From Bacteroidetes bacterium GWE2_42_24 (GTDB taxonomy: Bacteria > Bacteroidota > Bacteroidia > Bacteroidales > TTA-H9), in NCBI GenBank assembly GCA_001768515.1, contig MEOA01000067.1:56735-120734 (forward strand): a stretch of 64,000 bases of DNA, given 5' to 3'. Below, in pieces: positions 44,976 to 52,688 of this stretch. A model generated the notes under the pieces. The model was not told the DNA's origin and did not search any database. It was given only the letters and a program-made list of their open reading frames with translations. Every line of letters starts with the position of its first letter. The stretch's first letter is position 1. A program made the translations under genes and the position numbers.

Positions 44976-46115
44976 ATGAAGATAATCTATTACCTTCCAT
45001 CGTTGCATATTCCCGGAGGACTTGAACGCATTATTACCTTCAAAGCAAATTATTTTGCTGATCATTTTGGATATGATGTGACAATAATTACTTCGGAACA
45101 GAATGGCCAAAAGCCTTTCTTTCCATTGTCAGAAAAGGTAAAACATACAGATATAGATGTGAAGTTCGATTTTCCTTCTAATCAATCCAAACTAAAAAAA
45201 CTTCTTCTATATCCTTTCAAATATCAGCTATTTAAACAAAGATTTTCCCGATATCTTTATGATAATCGCCCGGATATCACTATCTCCACTTTACGCAGGG
45301 AGCTAAACTTTCTGAATAAAGTTCAGGATGGAAGTCTTAAAATCGGAGAATTTCATGTTACGCGTTATTCATACCATGCCAACGCCTTTAAAAATAAAAA
45401 CATTGCCATTTCTTTCATAAAAAAACTTTGGGCTAAGTCATTTGTTGAAAAAATCAGCAGACTTAAAAAATTTGTTGTCTTAACCCATGTTGAAGCCGGC
45501 TTTTGGCCTGAATTGAACAATATTGAGGTAATCCCCGATCCTTTGACGATATTCCCTGATACGGTCTCTTTGCGTACTACCAAACAAGTAGTTGCTGTTG
45601 GAAGATATACTTATGAGAAAGGATTTGATATGTTAATTGATTGTTGGAAGATTGTTTCAGAGAAACATCCTGATTGGATATTGAAAGTATATGGTGGCGG
45701 AGATCATACAACCTATGATGCACAGGTAAAAAAGCTTCAAATTGAAGCTACCTGTAAATTAGAAAATTCAGTAAGCGATATTACTGCGAAATATCTCGAA
45801 AGTTCTATGTTTGTTTCGAGTTCGCGATTTGAAGGTTTTGGAATGGCAATTACTGAGGCAATGGCATGTGGATTACCTATTATCTCTTTTGCCTGTGATT
45901 GCGGACCTAAAGAAATAGTAACTGACGGGGTGGATGGATATCTGGTTCAGCCTGATAATACTCAGGAATTAGCTGATAAGATTTGTTCTCTTATCGAAAA
46001 CCCGACTCTTCGCAACAGGATGGGCGAAACGGCAAGGGTTAATTCAGCTCGTTACAATTTGGAAATTATAGCCGGGAAATGGAAAGAACTATTTGAAAGG
46101 CTGGTTGACCAGTAA
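44976..46115 (+). CDS. GT4-family glycosyltransferase
   Basis: A 379-residue GT-B enzyme. The N-terminal acceptor domain opens with MKIIYYLPSLHIPGGLERII. The C-terminal donor domain has VAVGRYTYEKGFDMLIDCW, LKVYGGGD, and SSSRFEGFGMAITEAMACG with the paired Glu residues of GT4. It is followed by CDCGPKEIVTDGVDGYLV, typical of retaining hexosyltransferases. It sits 5 bases after the GT-D gene with a GGA ribosome site (AAAAAGGATG). Donor and acceptor cannot be read from the sequence. Confidence 0.87.
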   Translation: MKIIYYLPSLHIPGGLERIITFKANYFADHFGYDVTIITSEQNGQKPFFPLSEKVKHTDIDVKFDFPSNQSKLKKLLLYPFKYQLFKQRFSRYLYDNRPDITISTLRRELNFLNKVQDGSLKIGEFHVTRYSYHANAFKNKNIAISFIKKLWAKSFVEKISRLKKFVVLTHVEAGFWPELNNIEVIPDPLTIFPDTVSLRTTKQVVAVGRYTYEKGFDMLIDCWKIVSEKHPDWILKVYGGGDHTTYDAQVKKLQIEATCKLENSVSDITAKYLESSMFVSSSRFEGFGMAITEAMACGLPIISFACDCGPKEIVTDGVDGYLVQPDNTQELADKICSLIENPTLRNRMGETARVNSARYNLEIIAGKWKELFERLVDQ

Positions 46116-46150
46116 AAACAAAGCAATTATGCTATAAAACAAATTAATTT

Positions 46151-46999
46151 ATGAACTGGCATTCAAAGTATTTAACAATTTTTGATAAACCAATCAATGA
46201 AGTTCCTGAGGATTTAATTCAAGAAATCCGAAATAAAGTGATGGTGAAGCAAAATGATAAACCTATTGCTTCTGTAATTCTAATTGCTCATAATGAAGAG
46301 AAAAGAATTCTGAGTTGTATATGGTCGCTGAGCGAAAATATCTGTAATGTTCCGATTGAAATAATCGCTGTAAATAATAATTCGACGGATCAAACCATGA
46401 AAGCCATGGAGTTATCCGGCGTTATTTCTATAGAGGAGAAGAAGAAGGGGCCCGGGCATGCCAGGCAATGCGGACTGAATCATGCGCGAGGGAAGTATCA
46501 TATCTGCATTGATTCTGACACCCTCTACCCACCCTACTATATTCAAACAATGGTTGATGCTCTGAGTAAACCACATGTGGTTTATGCATTCTCCCTGTGG
46601 AGTTTTATGAATGATAAGAATCACTCAGCCTTCGGATTATTCTTCTATGAAATGTTTAGGGATTTCTTCCTCATTATTCAATCCATTAAAAGGCCCGAAC
46701 TCTGTGTAAGGGGAATGGCTTTCGGTTTTAACACTGAAATTGGAAAAGAAATCGGATTCAGGACTGATATCAAGAGAGGCGAAGATGGTTCGTTGGCATT
46801 AGCATTGAAGTTGTATGGAAAATCAAAGTTTATCCTCAGCAGGAAAGCAAGGGTTCTAACCAGTAATTCAACCTTAAACCTCGATGGTTCTTTTTCAAAA
46901 AGCTTTACTCGTCGGATTAAAAAAGCTTTTAAAAATTTCATCTCTATCCTGCATTCCAAAAATGATTATATTGATGAGGATTCAAATCTTATCAAGTAG
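46151..46999 (+). CDS. GT2-family glycosyltransferase
   Basis: A 282-residue GT-A enzyme. SVILIAHNEEKRILSCIWSL, EIIAVNNNSTDQTMKAM and KYHICIDSDTLYPP give the nucleotide-sugar and metal site (the DSD motif). Later come RGEDGSLALALKLYG and a basic C-terminal helix. The motifs are close to those of enzymes that use UDP- or dTDP-sugars in polysaccharide synthesis. It is not a close relative of the tandem GT2 pair at 38-40 kb. Confidence 0.85.
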   Translation: MNWHSKYLTIFDKPINEVPEDLIQEIRNKVMVKQNDKPIASVILIAHNEEKRILSCIWSLSENICNVPIEIIAVNNNSTDQTMKAMELSGVISIEEKKKGPGHARQCGLNHARGKYHICIDSDTLYPPYYIQTMVDALSKPHVVYAFSLWSFMNDKNHSAFGLFFYEMFRDFFLIIQSIKRPELCVRGMAFGFNTEIGKEIGFRTDIKRGEDGSLALALKLYGKSKFILSRKARVLTSNSTLNLDGSFSKSFTRRIKKAFKNFISILHSKNDYIDEDSNLIK

Positions 47000-47054
47000 A
47001 TTGATATTAAAGCTGAGATATAAACTTTATGAGTTGAAAATGTAATTATTGATT

Positions 47055-48263
47055 ATGATACAAGGTCGAGATATTGTTGTAATTGGAATCCAGCCCTGGG
47101 ACATAACAATCGGGAGTAATTGTAAAAATATTGCACTTGAGTTTGCGAAGCATAACCGCGTGCTATACATCAACCCTCCTCTGGATCGAGCCTCCCTGTA
47201 TCGACAGAAAAATTCAGAGGCGACGATTAAGAGAGTTAAAATATGGAAAAGTGGAAAATCTGAGCTTATTGAGATTGATAATAACCTTTGGAATTTGTAT
47301 CCGGCAACGCTTCTTGAATCAATTAACTGGATAGGGTTTAATCCTTTGTTTGACTGGTTGAATTTTTTAAACAACAAGAAGTTTGCTAAACAAATCACCC
47401 AGGCATGCCAAATACTCAATTTTGAAAATATTATAATTTTCAATGACAGTGATATGTTCAGAAGTTACTACCTCAAGGACCTTTTGAATCCTTCAGTATA
47501 TGTTTATTATACACGTGATAATTTGATTAGTGTCAGTTATTGGAGAAGACGTGGAGTCAGAATGGAGGCAAAACACATGAAAAAAGCAGATCTTGTTGTG
47601 GCGAACTCTACATATCTGGCAGACCTGGCGAAGAAGCATAACCCGAACTCATTTTACGTTGGTCAGGGATGTGATGTTAGTTTGTTTGATGACAAATTGG
47701 TTACAAGAATCCCCGGCGACATCCTCAATATTCCAAAACCAATTATTGGTTATATTGGTGCATTGTTTTCTTTACGTCTGGATATTAAAGTATTGCAGCA
47801 CGTTGCCGAACAAAAGCCAGACTGGAGTATTGTGCTGGTGGGGCCTGAAGATGAGGAATTTGAAGCAAGCAACCTTCATCAACTAAGCAACATATATTTT
47901 TTGGGTAATAAAAGCACAAATGAGCTTCCCGAGTATTTAAATCAGTTTGATGTAGCTATTAATCCTCAAATTCTCAACGAGGTTACAATTGGAAATTACC
48001 CAAGAAAAATTGATGAATATTTGGCGATGGGAAAACCTGTAGTTGCAACCAGGACATTGGCTATGAGCGTTTTTGAGGAACATTCTTACCTGGCAGGTTC
48101 TAAAGAAGAATTTGTGAGTTGTATTGAATCGGCACTTCAAAATGACAACAAGGAAGTTCATATCGCCCGCGAAAACTTTGCCCGGGAACATACCTGGGAG
48201 AATAATGTTATTCAAATTTTTAAAGCAATCGAGGCGGTAAAGCCTAACCTGTTTAAAAAGTGA
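47055..48263 (+). CDS. Glycosyltransferase, TuaH/GT4-like
   Basis: A 402-residue protein. The ATG at 47055 is preferred to a TTG 6 bases upstream. The N-terminal start DIVVIGIQPWDITIGSNCKNIALEFA and LYINPPLDR resemble TuaH-like glycosyltransferases of teichuronic acid and exopolysaccharide loci. The donor domain has IGYIGALFSLRLDIKVLQHV, WSIVLVGPED, and KIDEYLAMGKPVVATRTLA. The usual E-x7-E pattern is less clear than in the GT4 gene at 44976, so catalysis is inferred from fold only. The stop codon is 3 bases before the next start. Confidence 0.78.
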   Translation: MIQGRDIVVIGIQPWDITIGSNCKNIALEFAKHNRVLYINPPLDRASLYRQKNSEATIKRVKIWKSGKSELIEIDNNLWNLYPATLLESINWIGFNPLFDWLNFLNNKKFAKQITQACQILNFENIIIFNDSDMFRSYYLKDLLNPSVYVYYTRDNLISVSYWRRRGVRMEAKHMKKADLVVANSTYLADLAKKHNPNSFYVGQGCDVSLFDDKLVTRIPGDILNIPKPIIGYIGALFSLRLDIKVLQHVAEQKPDWSIVLVGPEDEEFEASNLHQLSNIYFLGNKSTNELPEYLNQFDVAINPQILNEVTIGNYPRKIDEYLAMGKPVVATRTLAMSVFEEHSYLAGSKEEFVSCIESALQNDNKEVHIARENFAREHTWENNVIQIFKAIEAVKPNLFKK

Positions 48264-48266
48264 TTT

Positions 48267-48890
48267 ATGGAAATCATTCAAAATATTAAATCAAACCCCA
48301 AACTGAAGCGATTTGTCCTGCTGGCCATGATTCCAAAAAACCAAGCCCGCCCCCGGTTATGGGTTAAGTTGTTTCTGAATCCTTTTTTTCACCAGAAGGG
48401 AAAGAGATCCAGAATTTGCCGGAATTCCCGAATTGATGTGTTGCCATTCAACAATTTCTGTTTGGGCGAAGATTCAACAATTGAGGATTTTTGTACGATA
48501 AATAATGGTGTTGGAGATGTATTGATTGGTGACAGGACAAGAATTGGCATGAGCAATGTGTTAATTGGTCCTGTAACAATCGGTAATGATGTTATTTTTG
48601 CGCAAAACATAGTTCTGTCAGGTTTGAATCATAGTTACCAGGATATTACAATTCCTATTCACAAACAAGGAGTTTCCAGACAAGAAATTACGGTGGAAGA
48701 TGAAGTCTGGATTGGAGCAAATTGTGTTGTTGTCGCTGGTGTTACTATAGGCAAGCATAGTGTAATAGCCGCAGGTTCAGTTGTGACAAAAGATGTCCCC
48801 CCCTACTCTGTCGTCGTTGGCAATCCCGGGAGGGTAATTAAACAGTATAGTTTTGATTCAAATAAATGGGAGAATATAGTCAGGTCATGA
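48267..48890 (+). CDS. Left-handed beta-helix acyltransferase
   Basis: A 207-residue enzyme with hexapeptide repeats (TIEDFCTINNGVGDVLIGD, IGMSNVLIGPVTIGNDV, VWIGANCVVVAGVTIGKHSVIAAGSVV) and the terminal PPYSVVVGNPGRVIK seen in maltose/galactoside O-acetyltransferases. It should transfer an acetyl group to a sugar hydroxyl or amine from acetyl-CoA. Catalytic His is expected at GLNHSYQD. Position inside the locus suggests it decorates the repeat unit. Confidence 0.87.
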   Translation: MEIIQNIKSNPKLKRFVLLAMIPKNQARPRLWVKLFLNPFFHQKGKRSRICRNSRIDVLPFNNFCLGEDSTIEDFCTINNGVGDVLIGDRTRIGMSNVLIGPVTIGNDVIFAQNIVLSGLNHSYQDITIPIHKQGVSRQEITVEDEVWIGANCVVVAGVTIGKHSVIAAGSVVTKDVPPYSVVVGNPGRVIKQYSFDSNKWENIVRS

Positions 48891-48920
48891 TGTATTGGTA
48901 AGAATTTAGAAAGCAATCCA

Positions 48921-50117
48921 ATGGTAATATTAAAAGTCATATTCTGGTTTTTTGCATTTATAATCTTCTATTCTTACATAGGTTATGGTGTTTTGTTATA
49001 CATTCTGGTTTTAATTAAACGTCTCATTCAACCGGCAACTGTTGTTGAAAATGGTGATGCTTTTGAGCCTGAAGTAACACTATTCATAGCTGCATATAAT
49101 GAAAAGGATTATGTTAAAGCTAAGTTGGAAAATTCCTATAAGCTTGATTATCCAAAAGGAAAACTAAAAATTGTCTGGATAACTGATGGTTCCACGGATG
49201 GAACCCCTGATGTAATTAAAGAACTATGTGATGATAGGGTTGAAGTTTACCATGTTGCAGTTCGCGGGGGGAAAATTGGTGCTATGAACAGAGGAATGAA
49301 ATTTGTGAATTCGCCGATTGTTGTGTTTTGCGATGCTAATACGATGCTTGGTAAGGAATCGATTAGTCGAATAGTTACTATGTTCAAAGACCCAAAAGTT
49401 GGATGCGTTTCAGGGGAGAAGCGAGTTGTTGCAGTGGGTACTGAGGTTGCCTCAGCCTCAGAAGGTATCTATTGGAAATATGAATCAAAGCTCAAAAAAT
49501 GGGATGCTGAGTTATATTCTGTTGTTGGCGCTGCAGGAGAGCTCTTCGCCATAAGACGGGAATTGTATGAGGATGTTGAACCTGATACTCTTCTCGACGA
49601 TTTTATGATCAGTCTGCGAATTGCCATGAAGGGTTTCAGAATTAAGTATGATCCGGAGGCCTATGCAATGGAACACCCATCCAACGATGTAAAGGAGGAA
49701 TTGAAAAGGAAGGTCAGAATTTCCGCAGGCGGTATTCAGTCTGTTGTCAGACTGTTACCATTACTTAATTTTTTTCGTTACAAGTTGCTCTCGTTTCAAT
49801 ACATATCACACAGGGTTTTGCGATGGACGCTTGCTCCATTAGGATTGCTCATAGTCTTCATTTCTTCACTGGTATTAGCTATTGATAATGGTTATGCTGA
49901 AAGGGATAACATCTATTCTGTTGCTTTTGGGTTACAAGTTATGTTTTATCTTTTGGTTGCGGCCGGGTATTTGTGTGAAATTAAGAAAATTCGGGTAAAA
50001 CTCTTATTTATCCCTTTTTACTTTTTTATAATGAATTACGCTGTTTTTCTTGGTCTAAGACGATATCTGAAAGGGAGCCAAAGCGTAAACTGGGAAAGGG
50101 CTAAACGTTCTAAATAA
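48921..50117 (+). CDS. Membrane GT2-family glycosyltransferase
   Basis: A 398-residue processive-type or membrane-bound GT2 protein. A helix at residues 1-30 is followed by the GT-A domain with VTLFIAAYNEKDYVKAKL, KIVWITDGSTDGTP, VVFCDANTML (the DxN/D metal site) and DDFMISLRIAMKG. Three C-terminal hydrophobic segments follow (about 295-385). The arrangement resembles the N-acetylglucosaminyltransferase/cellulose-synthase-like family. It could make a linear homopolymer or add a sugar at the membrane. It precedes a secreted beta-helix protein by 7 bases. Confidence 0.83.
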   Translation: MVILKVIFWFFAFIIFYSYIGYGVLLYILVLIKRLIQPATVVENGDAFEPEVTLFIAAYNEKDYVKAKLENSYKLDYPKGKLKIVWITDGSTDGTPDVIKELCDDRVEVYHVAVRGGKIGAMNRGMKFVNSPIVVFCDANTMLGKESISRIVTMFKDPKVGCVSGEKRVVAVGTEVASASEGIYWKYESKLKKWDAELYSVVGAAGELFAIRRELYEDVEPDTLLDDFMISLRIAMKGFRIKYDPEAYAMEHPSNDVKEELKRKVRISAGGIQSVVRLLPLLNFFRYKLLSFQYISHRVLRWTLAPLGLLIVFISSLVLAIDNGYAERDNIYSVAFGLQVMFYLLVAAGYLCEIKKIRVKLLFIPFYFFIMNYAVFLGLRRYLKGSQSVNWERAKRSK

Positions 50118-50123
50118 CTAATT

Positions 50124-51806
50124 ATGAGAAGTGTCATTTTACTAATTCTTTCTCTTATAAATTCATTTTTTTTGTTTTCACAGACAAATTATTGTGATAC
50201 TATTCTCCCTGCCTATAAAAATAAGACAACCATCTATAACTCAAACGGTCATCAGTTGATGACTCAGGATAATTTCAGAATATGTCTGAAGGACACAGTG
50301 TATTACCAGATAAAGTTTATAGATCTTATAGGTAGTCAGGAATCTCCGGTAGAGATCGTTTTGGAAGGTGATACTGCTGCAATAAGCTCTGATGCTCCTT
50401 ATTACGGATTAAAATTTGACAATTGCCATTTTATTAAACTTTCAGGTAAGAAAAGAAATAGCGATGAAAGGGGGCTGCGCATTGAAAACATCAACGGTAT
50501 CGGTATCACAGTGGATAAGCTTTCAAGTGATTTTGAGATAGAAAAAATTCATATAGAAAATGTGAAACAGGTAGGCATCATGGTAAAGACGGATCCCGAC
50601 TGCTCTTTTGCTGCTACCCGAGACTCCTTTCTACTTCAGAATCTTTCAATCCATCACAACCTGATTCGCAAAACCGGAACGGAAGCAATGTATATCGGGC
50701 ATACATTCTATGATGGGTATACAATAAACTGTGATGGGAAAGATACAATGGTTTTGCCTCATCTTCTAGAAAATGTACGTATTTATGATAACATCACCGA
50801 CAGTACAGGTTGGGATGGCATACAGGTGAGTTCTTCAATCTCCCCTTGTGAAATTTATAACAACAAGATAACCAATGATAGTTATGCAGAGTATTATGGC
50901 CAGATGAGCGGCATCCAGTTAGGCAGAGGGAGCATTTGCAATTGCTTCAACAATATTGTTTCATCTGGTTATGGAAACGGCATCGAAATTCATAGTCGTG
51001 GCAATATTAAAGTTTATAATAATTTATTAATCAGACCAGGGCAGAAGTTTAAACCCGGTTTACAGGGGTCCTATTCGATAGCAGGAATTTATGTCAGCTA
51101 CAACCTGACAAACCCGGGAAATACACCTTATTTCTTTATCAACAATTCAATCATTAGCCCGAAAAGTGATGGCATCAGGTTTGCTAATGTGAACTCGGAC
51201 AACAATCAGTTCATTAATAATATTATCCTAAACCCGGGGACTTACGAATATTATCTGCAAAACCATTTAGATCCGGAGACATCCTATATTCATATGGATG
51301 CTGATGTGCCAACAGATGAGTTGAACAATATTAAGACTCTGGTATCAAACGATCTGAAGTTCGTTAATGAACAAAAGGACGATTTTCATATCCAGACAGG
51401 CAGCACGGCTTACAATACAGGATTTAATGTAGCATTATATGGAATTAATTACGATCTTGACAGTAATGTGAGGCCTGTTCATGAATTTTATGATATTGGA
51501 GCTTATGAGTACCAGCCGGGGCAGCTGATTAAGGAAAATATTGAATCAAATTTTAAAATTTTACAAATTAAGTACATTTCAGAAAAAGAGATATGGGTAA
51601 AATTTGAGAATAGGAATTCTAACTTAATTAGTTTCGAACTTTATACTGCCACTGGAAGCAGATTAACTGTGAGTTTACCTTATATTTATAGTGAAGGAGT
51701 CCATGAAGTTTTAATTCCTGTCACCCGTTCGGGTATCGGAGTAGTGCTTTTAAGGGTTAATTCAGGTGGAAAAATATCAACTGTGAAAATTCCAATAATA
51801 AAATAG
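50124..51806 (+). CDS. Secreted right-handed beta-helix protein with probable T9SS C-terminal domain
   Basis: A 560-residue exported protein. The signal peptide is SVILLILSLINSFFLFSQ. The centre (about 100-440) shows parallel beta-helix repeats with Asn ladders (IEIHSRGNIKVYNNLLIRPG, GIRFANVNSDNNQFINNII, NVRIYDNITDSTGWDGIQV), the fold of pectate lyases and polysaccharide-modifying epimerases. The last 80 residues have the look of a type IX secretion sorting domain (FELYTATGSRLTVSL... then GVVLLRVNSGGKISTVKI). No catalytic triad can be assigned. Encoded inside the polysaccharide locus, it may bind, cleave or epimerise the exported glycan at the cell surface. Confidence 0.75.
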   Translation: MRSVILLILSLINSFFLFSQTNYCDTILPAYKNKTTIYNSNGHQLMTQDNFRICLKDTVYYQIKFIDLIGSQESPVEIVLEGDTAAISSDAPYYGLKFDNCHFIKLSGKKRNSDERGLRIENINGIGITVDKLSSDFEIEKIHIENVKQVGIMVKTDPDCSFAATRDSFLLQNLSIHHNLIRKTGTEAMYIGHTFYDGYTINCDGKDTMVLPHLLENVRIYDNITDSTGWDGIQVSSSISPCEIYNNKITNDSYAEYYGQMSGIQLGRGSICNCFNNIVSSGYGNGIEIHSRGNIKVYNNLLIRPGQKFKPGLQGSYSIAGIYVSYNLTNPGNTPYFFINNSIISPKSDGIRFANVNSDNNQFINNIILNPGTYEYYLQNHLDPETSYIHMDADVPTDELNNIKTLVSNDLKFVNEQKDDFHIQTGSTAYNTGFNVALYGINYDLDSNVRPVHEFYDIGAYEYQPGQLIKENIESNFKILQIKYISEKEIWVKFENRNSNLISFELYTATGSRLTVSLPYIYSEGVHEVLIPVTRSGIGVVLLRVNSGGKISTVKIPIIK

Positions 51807-51813
51807 AATACTT

Positions 51814-52644
51814 ATGTTTTCAGAACTCAAAAACATTTTGAAGAAATTTGTACCCTTCTTTTTAGGTGTTAAACTTCGCGGATGGTATCAGATTTTTCTT
51901 GGTCTTTGGTTCAAGGGTAATAAATATGATTGTCCTTTTTGTGGTCATTCCTTCCGCAAGATGCTGGCCGGAGGAGAGAACCATCCGGTGATCTATCAAA
52001 AGCATATCATCGGTGCAGGCATTAGAGAGAACATCCAATGTCCGAGATGCTTCAGCAAAGAGAGAGATCGGTTGGTATATCTCTATTTAACCCAAAAGAC
52101 ACAGTTGCTTTCATCAAAGGTAAGAGTCCTGCATCTGGCTCCGGAGGGGGCTTTAAGGGCATGGCTTAAGGATAACAAGTTCATTAAGTATCTGATGGGC
52201 GATAAATACGAATCAGGATACACAGATTATTACTACAGTCGGGATGTGGGTTATGCAGATGTTACTAATCTTCAATATACCGATAACGAGTTTGATTTGA
52301 TTATTTGTAATCATGTATTGGAGCACATTGTTGATGACGAAAAAGCACTTGCAGAACTGTACAGGGTTTTGAGTCCAGGCGGAACAGCAATTCTTCAGGT
52401 TCCAATTTCATATGATATAGCAGAAACAGAGGAAGATAGAAATATTACATCACAGGAAGATCGCAAGAGATTATATGGTCAGTTTGATCATGTCAGGATA
52501 TATGGATATGATTATCCAAAGCGTTTGGAGAAGGCCGGTTTTAGTGTGGTTCGCTTTAATCCATTTAAAGAAGGATTAGCAGGAATAGCTCAGCGATACT
52601 CTCTTAATCCAAAGGAAGATTTATTCATTGGTCTGAAAAATTAA
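51814..52644 (+). CDS. SAM-dependent methyltransferase with N-terminal zinc-ribbon-like segment
   Basis: A 276-residue protein. Residues 35-80 have two Cys pairs (YDCPFCGHSF and IQCPRCFSKERDR) that could bind zinc. The class I methyltransferase fold follows: VRVLHLAPEGALRAWL (SAM site), DVTNLQYTDNEFDLIICNHVLEHIVDDEKAL, and LSPGGTAILQVPI. Such enzymes in polysaccharide loci methylate a sugar or a lipid carrier. The product cannot be named from sequence. It is the last biosynthetic gene before the two hybrid kinases. Confidence 0.8.
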   Translation: MFSELKNILKKFVPFFLGVKLRGWYQIFLGLWFKGNKYDCPFCGHSFRKMLAGGENHPVIYQKHIIGAGIRENIQCPRCFSKERDRLVYLYLTQKTQLLSSKVRVLHLAPEGALRAWLKDNKFIKYLMGDKYESGYTDYYYSRDVGYADVTNLQYTDNEFDLIICNHVLEHIVDDEKALAELYRVLSPGGTAILQVPISYDIAETEEDRNITSQEDRKRLYGQFDHVRIYGYDYPKRLEKAGFSVVRFNPFKEGLAGIAQRYSLNPKEDLFIGLKN

Positions 52645-52688
52645 TAATTATTCCGATATTTGTACATAAAGTTTTTGAATTCCAATTT

